This document shows positions 29,811 to 37,583 of a stretch of 64,000 nt of DNA, one piece after another. The notes under the pieces were generated by a model. The model searched no databases, was not told where the DNA came from, and saw only the letters and a program-made list of their open reading frames with translations. The position numbers and the translations under genes were made by a program. Each line of letters begins with the position of its first letter. Position 1 is the stretch's first letter. Source of the stretch: an uncultured bacterium (lineage in GTDB: Bacteria > Bacillota_I > Bacilli_A > RFN20 > CAG-826); NCBI GenBank assembly GCA_949296775.1, contig CASFQA010000001.1, forward strand, positions 310,001 through 374,000, given 5' to 3'.

Positions 29811-30196
29811 ATTTTTTCTTCGCGACGCTTGATGGTTTGCTCTCCTCCCTTTGATTTGATCGTTTTCGCCGAATGGGTTACCGTATTGTTGCCGGCCTTC
29901 TTTGCCCTTCTCAAGGGGTTAGAGCATCACGGCGACGAGAAGCTTCGCTATGCCCCCATACGTCCAGATCAATCCATACACCTCACCCGGCTCCATCGTC
30001 GAGAGCGAGACCCTGATGAAGAAGATATGGTGATAGCCTTTGGCCACGGAGTAGAACCCAAGCGAGTCGCACACTTTTTATTTATTCTGTTTCAATCTGA
30101 TCGTGATAGCCTCACCGTCCACCGGCTCGGCTTGTAGAAGTGCCGCTTATATGGCGAGCGGCCTGGTTTCTTGGTTCTCATCCCATGGTGCTTGCC
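29811..30196 (-). pseudogene. Degenerate gene region between paralogues B and A
   Basis: About 385 bases, the size of an SB gene, at the place where an SB gene is expected between paralogue B and the RNA at 29763. On the minus strand there are only short pieces: a 29-codon basic frame (30181-30092), a 51-codon GTG frame (30074-29919) and a basic Lys-rich frame running into the RNA terminator (from about 29906). None has a good ribosome site. I read it as a decayed SB-type gene, with low certainty. Confidence 0.3.
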
Positions 30197-31192
30197 TCAC
30201 GCTTCCTGGTATTCCACGAACTCGAATTTGCAGGTCGGATCCGAATTGTGGAAGTTGCCCAAATTAAAGGTGTAAATGCCATTGTGGTTTGGATCGCCGC
30301 TGAAGGAATCGTCGACCCTAACGTAGGCTCGGCCATGGTTGCCGGAGACACTTGCGTGTTCGACATCGGCGCTGAAGGCGTCGTAGTCGATAGAGCCATA
30401 ATTCATGATCGCTTTGGCTGTATCCGATGGAAGCTCGGTGCATCCCTCAACCCCTTCGAAATAGAAGACGAGATAGAGTTCATCGACGTTGAACCCTATG
30501 TAAGGGACATCGTCGTCCATGTCGGCATAAACACCGACCCCATTGGATCCAGCCGAATAAGCCCCAAGGATGACGTCACCCTCAAGCTGGTGATAGCCAT
30601 CCCAGTCCTGCCAGGTATCTGGCATGTCTCCGGCATCTTCGTAATCACGAACGTAGCGCATCGGCCCGTTGGCGACATTAGCAATATAGCCCTCCAGGAA
30701 CACCGTCTGCGGCTCATTTCCGGCGTTGCTGATCACCTCGACCGAGGCGCCTTTATCCTTGCCGAGGAGTTCCGGGTAGACATAGATGGTGACCGAGCCG
30801 GCAAAGCCGGAGTCCTTAAGCTCGATTGAGTTCGCCTCCCCCGACTCGGTGGTGGACTTGGCAATCGATACCTTGCTGGGATCTGACGATTCCCAGCGGA
30901 TCCGCTTGTCCATGGCGTCGGCGTTGGTTATCGTGGCGGTTATCTGCTTGGAGTCGCCAGCCCTGGCGTCGGAAGCGAACATCGGCCCTCCCTGGACCTG
31001 CAGCTTGACCCCATTGGCCTCGATGACTTCTGTATCGTTTGGGTCTTCCTTCCACTGGTCGAGCCAGGTGGACGGCTCCCAGTTGGTGAAGCCCCTGGTG
31101 AGGGCGGCCAACCCGCCGACCAAAATGCCCGCGGCCAGTACCCCGGCGACGACCTTCAGGGCGGTTTTGCCTTTGTTCTTGATGTTCTTCAT
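30197..31192 (-). CDS. Membrane-anchored Ig-like protein (paralogue B)
   Basis: 331 residues. TM helix, RGFTNWEPSTWLDQWK, BIg2-like domain (DKRIRWESSDPSKVSI, SGEANSIEL, GSVTIYVYPELL), then a unique acidic C-terminal domain of about 190 residues. The ATG overlaps the SB4 stop (ATGA) and uses the AAAGGAAAAAG at the SB4 3' end, so SB4 and B are translationally coupled. Confidence 0.7.
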   Translation of the reverse strand: MKNIKNKGKTALKVVAGVLAAGILVGGLAALTRGFTNWEPSTWLDQWKEDPNDTEVIEANGVKLQVQGGPMFASDARAGDSKQITATITNADAMDKRIRWESSDPSKVSIAKSTTESGEANSIELKDSGFAGSVTIYVYPELLGKDKGASVEVISNAGNEPQTVFLEGYIANVANGPMRYVRDYEDAGDMPDTWQDWDGYHQLEGDVILGAYSAGSNGVGVYADMDDDVPYIGFNVDELYLVFYFEGVEGCTELPSDTAKAIMNYGSIDYDAFSADVEHASVSGNHGRAYVRVDDSFSGDPNHNGIYTFNLGNFHNSDPTCKFEFVEYQEA

Positions 31193-31668
31193 TTTCTTTT
31201 TCCTTTCGTTTTTCTGCTTTCCCTCTCTTGCTTCGGCTTCCCCGGCTCCGGCGGCTTCCAGGGCTTCAGCTTCTTGACGTCCGGCGGAGGGATGAGGTTG
31301 GGGTTGTTAACTAAGGCCTTGAGTATCCGGCCATCGACGTATTCGTCGTCCTTCTTGGAAAGATGGAGGAAAACCAGTATTCGTTTGCCAAGACTTTCCT
31401 TAGGCCTAATGTCCATTTGCTTGCGGATATAAGCCTGGCCACGGTCATTCTTGTTGGGGTTAACAGCCAAAGGATGGTTTGAATGGCCGCTGCCCTTTTT
31501 GTTGTCATGGGTAATTGCGAATACGGCGAAGACGCGATCGCCTTCGCCGACGACATAAGAGGGATGCTTGTCGGCGCCGCGGCTGCTCCTCGTCTTTTTC
31601 TCCCGAAAATGGCGACGGTATTTTGGATATAGCTTGACCTTTGCTTGTTTTGTCTTGACTTTACTCAT
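31189..31668 (-). CDS. Small basic protein SB4
   Basis: 159 residues, extremely basic. Core DKHPSYVVGEGDRVFAVFAI then THDNKKGSGHSNHPLAVNPNK, matching SB5 and SB6 (HP..VVGE...., then TH). A basic C-terminal tail overlaps the start of paralogue B. No Shine-Dalgarno sequence at the ATG; CGATATC lies ~10-17 bases upstream here and in SB5. It is the only SB gene without a convergent RNA at its 3' end. Confidence 0.65.
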   Translation of the reverse strand: MSKVKTKQAKVKLYPKYRRHFREKKTRSSRGADKHPSYVVGEGDRVFAVFAITHDNKKGSGHSNHPLAVNPNKNDRGQAYIRKQMDIRPKESLGKRILVFLHLSKKDDEYVDGRILKALVNNPNLIPPPDVKKLKPWKPPEPGKPKQERESRKTKGKRK

Positions 31669-31679
31669 AATTTCGATAT

Positions 31680-32025
31680 CGTTTTCTCGCTTGCCCCATC
31701 AGCTGTCATCGCTGCAACACGAGGATTGGCACGGGGGAAGCAATGTCGTCCCGTTGCTTATGCGCTTTGCACATTGCGGAGGGCATTAACCGCTGCCTGA
31801 GAAGCGGGACGCGCCTTCTGGCGCATGGCCACAGGCAGAAGCCTCATCGATGTAACGCTGCCCTCAGCAACGGAGCGGCTGGCCCCGATGAGCATCGCTT
31901 CCCCGATTGGGGCAGCAATTACTTCCCAGCGGTGTTGCCATCAGCCGATTCGGCGGATGCCAAGGGGAGTTTTTTTGTTTCTTTGCCCCATCGCCGCCAA
32001 GAGGGGAGCGGCGACGGGGCTTCTT
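31680..32025 (+). ncRNA. Long structured region with two plus-strand terminators
   Basis: About 345 bases without a convincing gene. It can form many stems in the plus sense: GCAATGT/ACATTGC (around 31739-31776), CCGCT/AGCGG, GCGCC-TTCT-GGCGC, CTCATCG/CGATGAG, CCCC-GATT-GGGG, and then a T-tailed hairpin ending at ~31967. A second strong terminator GCCCC..CGCCGC/GCGGCG..GGGGC with TTCTTT ends near 32025, before the stop of paralogue C. A weak promoter (TTGACT 31655, TATCGT ~31677) could start it. It may be one long RNA or several short ones. Confidence 0.4.
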
Positions 32026-32043
32026 TAGATTGTCGACGACCTA

Positions 32044-33093
32044 TCAGAAGACGATGGTGCTCTCGGTGACGTCGACCCCGGTGGCGTGAACGAACTCCTT
32101 GGTCATGATTTGGAAGGAAGCGTCCCCCAATTCGTAACGGAAGGCCTCATTCTCGAATCCGGTATTGGTGGAGACAGACGTCCCCAAATCGAAGCAGACG
32201 TAAACCCAGCATTCGTTTCCGTCGATTATCGTCTCGATCCGATGCTCGGGGGCTTCTTGCGACGGGGCGACGCTATAGAGGGTTCCGTCGTCATCTCCTG
32301 GCAGGTTGTCGCAGCCTTCCTGCCCGACGCCATGGAGCATGACCCAGATTTGGCGTCCCCCGTTCATGTCCATGATCGACCCGCCGCCAAGCGCGAACTC
32401 GCAGGAACCTTCCTCGCTTGAGTAATAGACGAAATTCTCTAAGTCCGTTTTAGCCGTGACCGCCCCGCTAGATTTCATCGCCGTTAATCCTTCGGCCTCA
32501 CGCGGCTCGCTTTGAACGGTCTCGAAGTAATTGACCCAGGCAGCGTGATTCTTATCGACTGAGCTGCTGCCTTGCCCGCTAGTTTCATCGTCGAAGATGA
32601 TGACCCCGCCTTCCAGGCTTTGGACCGCGTTGTCGTAGGTCACCTCGATCGAGGCGCCGCTTTCCTTGCCTAGCAAGGAGGGATACGCGTAGATCGTGAC
32701 GGTGCCCGAGAAGTACTTGGCCAGCTTGACGGTGTTGGCCTCGCCGGAATTGGTGGTGGCCTTGCCGACGCTTATCTTGGTGGAATCGGACGATTCCCAC
32801 TTGATCCGTTTGTCCATCGCGGCGTCGGCGTTCTTGATGGTCGCGGTGACGGTCTTGGTGTCGCCGACGGCGGCGCGCGAGGCGAACTTCGGGCCGCCCT
32901 TCATGAGCATCTCGACCTTCTCGCCCTCGACCTTGGTGTCCTCCTCGTCGGAATCCTCCGGGTCGTCGGTCTGCCATTGGTCGAGCCAGGTATTGGGGTC
33001 CCAGTTGGTGAATCCCCGGGTCAGGGCCCCGAGCCCGCCGACGAGGATGGCCGAGGCGAGGACCCCGAGGAATATCTTTGTTCCAGTCTTCAT
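32044..33093 (-). CDS. Membrane-anchored Ig-like protein (paralogue C)
   Basis: 349 residues. TM helix (ILVGGLGALT), RGFTNWDPNTWLDQWQ, acidic linker, BIg2-like domain (DKRIKWESSDSTKISV, SGEANTVKL, GTVTIYAYPSLL, VTYDNA), then a unique ~190-residue C-terminal domain. TTGGAGG precedes the ATG within a leader hairpin (GCCAGC/GCTGGC) that is conserved in front of paralogue D, indicating duplication of promoter or leader and anchor together. Confidence 0.7.
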   Translation of the reverse strand: MKTGTKIFLGVLASAILVGGLGALTRGFTNWDPNTWLDQWQTDDPEDSDEEDTKVEGEKVEMLMKGGPKFASRAAVGDTKTVTATIKNADAAMDKRIKWESSDSTKISVGKATTNSGEANTVKLAKYFSGTVTIYAYPSLLGKESGASIEVTYDNAVQSLEGGVIIFDDETSGQGSSSVDKNHAAWVNYFETVQSEPREAEGLTAMKSSGAVTAKTDLENFVYYSSEEGSCEFALGGGSIMDMNGGRQIWVMLHGVGQEGCDNLPGDDDGTLYSVAPSQEAPEHRIETIIDGNECWVYVCFDLGTSVSTNTGFENEAFRYELGDASFQIMTKEFVHATGVDVTESTIVF

Positions 33094-33197
33094 ACGTTGT
33101 TTCTTTTACCTCCAATTCGTGGAACGGCCAGCGGTGGCGCTGGCTGATAGCGCTAGGCTATTGGGATGGCGATTTGACAAAAGGCATCGGCGAATGT

Positions 33198-33650
33198 TTA
33201 ATTCTTTTTGGCAACGTCGTCTGCGCATCGCGCGGATGTGTCCTTCGGGACAGTTGCCGCTTTTTTGTTGCGCCATTTCCTTATTTCGATATCCAACCCT
33301 TTGTCTATGGGCGAATGAGTGTATTTGCTGAATCTGGAATCCCAATAAAGGGATCCCTCAGAGGCAACCTGCACCCCGCGATCCAAATAAGCTTTTCGGC
33401 CGTCTTTGGGATTTGGGTTTGGATATCCGACGGAATTAGCGGATCTTGGAGCATGCGTCACAGCGACGACGATTGCCTTTTTCCGCTTCTCGCCGACCAC
33501 CGCAACCGGATGGAGGCCAACCTTCTTGAGAAGGCGGCCGAGGAAGAACCGGTCTCCGCGGTCCTTGTAGATTCCGTCGGCAGACATTTCCTTCTTCTTC
33601 GACGGATGCTTTTGCTTGAACAATCGATAAAGTATCCGTTTCTTCGCCAT
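33198..33650 (-). CDS. Small basic protein SB5
   Basis: 150 residues, very basic. GDRFFLGR, then LHPVAVVGEKRKKAIVVAVTHA, then NPNPKDGRKAYLDRG; these line up with SB6 (GDRHFLGK, LHPIAVVGEK, VTITHD, YLGRE). The last ~20 codons run through the terminator and stem of the convergent RNA, whereas SB6 stops just before it, so the original stop codon may have been lost. It follows paralogue D after 15 bases; no Shine-Dalgarno sequence. Confidence 0.68.
   Translation of the reverse strand: MAKKRILYRLFKQKHPSKKKEMSADGIYKDRGDRFFLGRLLKKVGLHPVAVVGEKRKKAIVVAVTHAPRSANSVGYPNPNPKDGRKAYLDRGVQVASEGSLYWDSRFSKYTHSPIDKGLDIEIRKWRNKKAATVPKDTSARCADDVAKKN
33209..33266 (+). ncRNA. Short structured plus-strand RNA, unit 7 (paired with SB5)
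   Basis: Strong promoter: -35 TTGACA (33174-33179), 17-base spacer, -10 TTTAAT (33197-33202). GGCAAC/GTTGCC closes a structure with inner TGTCC-TTCG-GGACA (UUCG tetraloop), then TTTTTT (33261-33266). It is antisense to the last ~20 codons of SB5. Confidence 0.65.
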
Positions 33651-33667
33651 ATTAGGTTTGATATCGC

Positions 33668-34735
33668 TTAGAAGGCTGCGACTCCGTCCTTCACGTCGCC
33701 GTCTAGGCCGATGGTCGTTGCTTTGGAGTAGGCACCGGTATAGATCTTTTCATAGCCGTTGTCACATTGGACATTGCAATTGCCCTGCATTTCCTCGGTT
33801 GGCAGATACTGATCGATGATGGGCAGGAGGACGACAACGTCATTCCCATCGACATAGGAACTCGCGGTCTCGGTTATTTCTTGGGACGTATCTCCTTCTG
33901 CCCACGCTTCTTTGATAACCGCATCGGTTGCTGGGTCGAGGGCCTCGGCTCCCTCCACCCCATGGCCATAGAAGATCAAGAACCCATAGGCGGATTTCTC
34001 GGCATTGTCGCCGAACAGGCTGACCGTTCCCGACATCTCCTCCTCAAAGTCGATGTTGTAGAAATGGTGCTCGGTCCCAAAGCTCCCCGCCCCGATGGTG
34101 ACGCCATAGCCGGATCCGGCGGTCGACTCCAAGATCAGGGTCTCCGCCCGATTCCCTGCGGCCCAATCGAACAGCGATTGCCTATTCGCCTCCTCCTCGA
34201 TGGTCTGCCGAAGATTCTCCATCTCATAATGGTCGTCGCTGGTCGTGGCGCCGGCGATGCCGACGAACTCAAGGGATTGGACGGCGTTGTCATACGTTAC
34301 CTTGAACTCCGCTTTGACCTCTGGTTGAAGGTACGCCGAGGCGGTGACGGTTACCTCTCCGGCGAATAGAGACTTCAAGCGTACTTCCACGCCCTCACCT
34401 GATTGCGACACGTTCCTGTCGAAATCAACTTTTGATTCGTCCGAGGACGTCCATTTGATTCTCTTGTCCATCGCCTCCTGGTTAAGGGTGGCGATGACTT
34501 TCTTGTAATCGCCGACCGAGGATCGGGTCGCAAACTTAGGGCCACCTTGGATTAAAAGGTTGATGCCGTCCCCATCGATATTAAGGTCCTCACCCGAATC
34601 GTCTTCCTTGCCCTTCCATTGATCGAGCCAGGTGTCGGGGTCCCAGTTGGTGAATCCCCGGGTCAGGGCCCCGAGCCCGCCGACCAGGATGGCCGAGGCG
34701 AGCACCCCGAGGAATACTTTGGTTCCAGTCTTCAT
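33668..34735 (-). CDS. Membrane-anchored Ig-like protein (paralogue D)
   Basis: 355 residues. TM helix and RGFTNWDPDTWLDQWK almost identical to paralogue C, BIg2-like domain (DKRIKWTSSDESKVDF, VTYDNA), then a unique ~190-residue C-terminal domain. Start 34735 has TTGGAGG in the same conserved leader as paralogue C; an in-frame ATG eight codons upstream lies inside that leader. The near-identical DNA over the first ~45 codons of C and D suggests recent duplication or gene conversion. Confidence 0.7.
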   Translation of the reverse strand: MKTGTKVFLGVLASAILVGGLGALTRGFTNWDPDTWLDQWKGKEDDSGEDLNIDGDGINLLIQGGPKFATRSSVGDYKKVIATLNQEAMDKRIKWTSSDESKVDFDRNVSQSGEGVEVRLKSLFAGEVTVTASAYLQPEVKAEFKVTYDNAVQSLEFVGIAGATTSDDHYEMENLRQTIEEEANRQSLFDWAAGNRAETLILESTAGSGYGVTIGAGSFGTEHHFYNIDFEEEMSGTVSLFGDNAEKSAYGFLIFYGHGVEGAEALDPATDAVIKEAWAEGDTSQEITETASSYVDGNDVVVLLPIIDQYLPTEEMQGNCNVQCDNGYEKIYTGAYSKATTIGLDGDVKDGVAAF

Positions 34736-34827
34736 TTCGTTGTTTTCGATAACCTCCAATTCGTGGAACGGCCAGCCGTCTGGCTGGTTGATTAGCGCTT
34801 GCTATTCTGACGATGATGGTTAAGCCC

Positions 34828-34971
34828 CTACTTGCGTCTGGGCTTGCCCCGCCTCGCCTTATCGGCGTAGGGCTTATCGGGGACGAGGATGAGGACGATG
34901 TCGCCATTCGCCCGATTCGGGCGCTTGGCGGTCCGCTTCCTCTTGCCGCACGTTTTCTTCTTCATGGCCAT
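34828..34971 (-). CDS. 47-residue very basic peptide
   Basis: Strong AAGGAGGTCAACA before the ATG supports translation. The peptide is about one third Lys/Arg (MAMKKKTCGKRKRTAKRPNR at its start) with a short hydrophobic patch VLILV. It may bind nucleic acid, or be a DNA-binding virion peptide or a short SB relative. Located between the RNA pair at 35180-35411 and paralogue D. Confidence 0.6.
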   Translation of the reverse strand: MAMKKKTCGKRKRTAKRPNRANGDIVLILVPDKPYADKARRGKPRRK

Positions 34972-35179
34972 TTGTTGACCTCCTTTCCTTTTCTTGCCGG
35001 TGCTTGCCGGCCATATCGCCTATTGAACGTCTCCGGCCAATTTCGGATAACCGTTCATGAGCCTCGGCCGGGAGGAATCCCGTTAGTAACCGCCTTCCAA
35101 TGAAAGATCGCGGTCTTCATGGCATGGGCGAGGTTTATTCCTTGTTGACCTGCCGCATTTTTGATGCGATATTGTTTTT

Positions 35180-35263
35180 GAGCGTTGCCGGCATGTCCGG
35201 GTGTGCCCACCTTCGATCGAAGGGCCGTGCTTGACACGACGAGGGTAGTAACGCTCATTTTTT
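35180..35263 (+). ncRNA. Structured plus-strand RNA, unit 8
   Basis: Promoter -35 TTGACC (35145-35150), 17-base spacer, -10 GATATT (35168-35173). GAGCGTT (35180-35186) pairs with AACGCTC (35250-35256) around an internal CTTCGATCGAAG hairpin, followed by a T run (35258-35263). It sits directly ahead of the next RNA promoter, a tandem arrangement like 24241/24417. Confidence 0.6.
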
Positions 35264-35303
35264 GTTTTCTTGACCGCCACTTTTCTGATTCGTATAATCT
35301 ACT

Positions 35304-35411
35304 TAGGCTACCGTTCGAGCTATTTGGCTTGGACTGTCTCCCCGGGGTTTCCCGGGAGTGCCTTCGGGTCATCCGATCCGCTTGCGCACGTTGCAGAGGT
35401 AGCCGTTTTTT
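35304..35411 (+). ncRNA. Structured plus-strand RNA, unit 9 (paired with SB6)
   Basis: Perfect -10: promoter -35 TTGACC (35270-35275), 17-base spacer, TATAAT (35293-35298). GGCTACC (35306-35312) pairs with GGTAGCC (35398-35404), enclosing a CTCCCGGGAAACCCCGGGG-type stem and others, then TTTTTT to 35411. The T run overlaps the stop of SB6. Confidence 0.7.
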
Positions 35412-35817
35412 ATTTCCTGTTTTTCTTCTTGAAGTTCCTGACAAGCTTATTGACGGCCTCATTGATTGGCCTCATGGAATATCCGGCGTATTTCGGCACA
35501 AACATGACGCGATCGTCTCTATCCGTTAGTACTTCTCGCCCAAGATAGGTAGGCTTAGGGTTTTTCCGGTCAAGTGGCGGATAGCTCCGTCCCCGCTTAT
35601 CGTGTGTTATCGTAACGAACGAAACTTTCTCCCCTTTTTCACCGACCACCGCTATTGGATGCAGTTTGCCTATGCCGGATTTGCCCATCGTGTGTTTCCC
35701 AAGGAAATGCCGGTCGCCTTTGTTGATGAATATCCCAAGGTCATCGACCGGCTTTGGGGGGCTTGGGTTATTGATTTTGTATTTCCGGTAGTTTTGGTTG
35801 CTTTTCTTCCTGGACAT
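35410..35817 (-). CDS. Small basic protein SB6
   Basis: 135 residues. N-terminal basic arm, then NKGDRHFLGKHTMGKSGIGK, LHPIAVVGEKGEKVSFVTIT, a Pro/Tyr segment with YLGRE, and a Lys-rich tail (NFKKKNRK) ending at the terminator of the convergent RNA. Start 35817 set by AAAGGAGGCACGG. First gene of the left (structural or accessory) block. The 'HP-AVVGE...V-TH' core is the family signature shared with SB4 and SB5. Confidence 0.7.
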   Translation of the reverse strand: MSRKKSNQNYRKYKINNPSPPKPVDDLGIFINKGDRHFLGKHTMGKSGIGKLHPIAVVGEKGEKVSFVTITHDKRGRSYPPLDRKNPKPTYLGREVLTDRDDRVMFVPKYAGYSMRPINEAVNKLVRNFKKKNRK

Positions 35818-35882
35818 CCGTGCCTCCTTTCCCTTGGGATTTAACACCCGGTTTTCCGAATCGTTCCGCAAGTGACGAAAGT

Positions 35883-35896
35883 TAGACAGGTGTCTA
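35883..35896. promoter_or_regulatory. 14-base palindrome upstream of SB6
   Basis: TAGACAGGTGTCTA has perfect 6-base arms (TAGACA/TGTCTA). It lies at the junction between the early gene block and the SB/Ig block, where a regulated promoter for the left block would be expected. Confidence 0.4.
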
Positions 35897-35977
35897 TTCG
35901 GTTTGTTTCATAGAAACAAAAAAATTTTCGGAAATCGCCGAAATCGCCGTTTTCAGTTATGTTGTGCAATTCGTTGT

Positions 35978-36346
35978 TCATACTTCGATAAGGCATATAC
36001 GCAGGCCGTTCTGCGTTTGGCCGGACGCCACCAGCTTCCCGACGTCCCTGTTACTGACCTTGAGCTTGATCGCCATCTCCCTGGCGTTGTCGAAGCAATC
36101 GACGAAGCGGTCGTCCTTGGTGTAGACGGCGATGATGAACTTGCCCTTGTAGTACTTCCTCGGGTGGTCGGCGGCGTCCTTCTTCCAGCCCAGGTCGTCC
36201 AACGCGTAATCGAGCTTGGCGGATTGGACGCCGACCGAGGCGAGGACGAGCTTGGCCTGGCTGAGCAGCTCGATCGCCTCCTCTATGCCCGACCTGACCG
36301 CCTCGTTCGCCGCCTTCCTAAGCGAGCTCCTCAGCGCTTCGTCCAC
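35978..36346 (-). CDS. Early-region hypothetical protein
   Basis: 122 residues from a GTG start chosen because GGGAGGAGG precedes it at eight bases; an upstream ATG at 36373 has no ribosome site. N-terminal half is helical and acidic; the C-terminal part (KFIIAVYTKDDRFVDCFDNAREMAIKLKVSNRD) mixes strands and a helix. No family recognised. It overlaps the preceding gene by 16 bases and is last in the early operon. Confidence 0.65.
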   Translation of the reverse strand: MDEALRSSLRKAANEAVRSGIEEAIELLSQAKLVLASVGVQSAKLDYALDDLGWKKDAADHPRKYYKGKFIIAVYTKDDRFVDCFDNAREMAIKLKVSNRDVGKLVASGQTQNGLRICLIEV

Positions 36347-36594
36347 CGTCTCCACCTCCTCCCGATCGGGCATACCAGGTAACATGCGTATCCCGGCAAT
36401 ATGCCCACCGGATGGGTGACCCCGAGCACCCGATAGACGTCGCCATACTGCCGTTCGTCGCCCTCGACCTTCCAATAGGCGGCGATCTTCTCCCCCGCCG
36501 ACAACCCGTCCCTCTCGACGATGGCTTTGACCGAACGCCTCATGAAGTCTTCCCGGAGCGCGCTCGCGCAATCCGGGCAATGGAACGCCCTCAT
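36331..36594 (-). CDS. Small Cys-containing early protein
   Basis: 87 residues starting MRAFHCPDC. One CxxC pair near the N-terminus and single Cys residues later (YACYLVC) hint at metal binding. The middle (KIAAYWKVEGDERQYGDVYRV) looks like a small beta domain also seen in the 60-residue protein at 40420. ATGA overlap with the gene upstream, AAGGAGG site. Confidence 0.6.
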   Translation of the reverse strand: MRAFHCPDCASALREDFMRRSVKAIVERDGLSAGEKIAAYWKVEGDERQYGDVYRVLGVTHPVGILPGYACYLVCPIGRRWRRWTKR

Positions 36595-37313
36595 TCCGCC
36601 TCCTTCCTCTCCACCGGCTCGCGCCCGAATCCGTTGAAGATCAGCTTGGAGTACTCAAGCCCGAGCTTCCGGCACTCCTCGTGCATCGAGGTGCCCTCCT
36701 CAATCGCGAGCTTTCGGATCTTCGCCCAGCTGTGGTAACGGTATCGGATGTCCAGCTTGCCGACGTAGGGGTCCCAATGCTCGATGACGTAGGCCGATTC
36801 GGTGCGGTTCGCCATCGCCTCTGCCAGCCCATCCCCCGCCCAGTCCTCGGCGACCGCGGCCCGACGCCTGGCTTCCTCTTCCTCCTGGGCGATCTCGGCC
36901 TCGATCTGCTCCTCGGGGGCCGGGGAGTAAGCGGCCGGCCGGGCAGCCGGGTCGGCGTCTCCGTAGATCCCCTCGAGTAGGTGCTCGATGTAGGCCCTCT
37001 GCTCGGCCTCGCCCATCTCGTCCCATTCCGGGAAGCCGGGGATTGTCTCATCCTCGGAGCCCCTTCCGGGTTTCGCGGCCGGCTCGGGCTTTGGGGCGGC
37101 GTTGGGCATTTTGCTGAGCGTCACCTTGAGGTAGCCGATCGGGCTTCTGACGGGCCGGTTCATCACCCTGGACACCCCTTCGCTCACGTTAGCGGCGCCT
37201 TTGACCTTGATGAACGACTCCAGGACCGACTCCATCTCGGCCGCCTCGTTTTCCTGAATGTAACCCGACCGAACCATCCGCTCGGCCATCTCCTTCGATG
37301 TCTCTATGATCAT
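36591..37313 (-). CDS. Early protein, possible replication partner
   Basis: 240 residues. Helical N-terminal ~90 residues ending GYLKVTLSKMPN, a pattern seen at the end of DnaD/replisome-organizer-like domains, then an acidic linker with FPEWDEMGEAEQRAY, a motif repeated in the protein at 38746, and a helical C-terminus. GAAGGAG precedes the ATG at 37313. It follows the origin-like gap and replication-type gene, so a role in replication is likely but unproven. Confidence 0.55.
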   Translation of the reverse strand: MIIETSKEMAERMVRSGYIQENEAAEMESVLESFIKVKGAANVSEGVSRVMNRPVRSPIGYLKVTLSKMPNAAPKPEPAAKPGRGSEDETIPGFPEWDEMGEAEQRAYIEHLLEGIYGDADPAARPAAYSPAPEEQIEAEIAQEEEEARRRAAVAEDWAGDGLAEAMANRTESAYVIEHWDPYVGKLDIRYRYHSWAKIRKLAIEEGTSMHEECRKLGLEYSKLIFNGFGREPVERKEAE

Positions 37314-37340
37314 TCCGTTTTCTCCTTCTCTTAAAAACAA

Positions 37341-37583
37341 ACCGACCCCATTCCAATCAAATCAATCCATCATCCGATCCGATCAATCCGCCTAATGAAG
37401 TAACTAATCTTTTTGATTGATGGATGATTAATCCGTCGTCTTTTCTTAGTGGGAGAATATAACGACGTAAGGAGTTATGTTCTTCCCACTTCTTTACTAA
37501 CCTAACCTAACCTAATCTGTGTATACAGAATGTTTCCAATCCGATTCCAAACCGCTTCCAAAATGGATACAAAATGTTTCCAT
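37341..37583. other. Origin-like region with iterons and palindrome
   Basis: A gap between replication-type genes. It holds three TTCCAA repeats at an exact 11-base period (37534, 37545, 37556), a CCTAA tandem (about 37498-37515), a 16/17-base imperfect palindrome (37448-37463 against 37474-37490) and scattered GATTGAT/GGATCGGAT repeats (37345-37435). No gene is visible. Position and repeats fit a replication origin of the element. Confidence 0.5.

Noticed and set aside
29829-30137. 102-codon plus-strand frame
   Set aside because: No ribosome site or promoter in phase; the region looks decayed.
35083-35280. 65-codon minus-strand basic frame (and a second frame across it)
   Set aside because: No ribosome site; it lies antisense to the structured RNA at 35180-35263, which explains the sequence better.
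36331-36580. Longer N-terminal extension of the gene at 35978
   Set aside because: The extension is an Arg-rich shadow of the overlapping 87-residue gene; the GTG at 36346 has the ribosome site.
37440-37580. CRISPR array considered for the short repeats
   Set aside because: Repeats are 6 bases at 11-base spacing with no spacers; no cas genes anywhere in the window.
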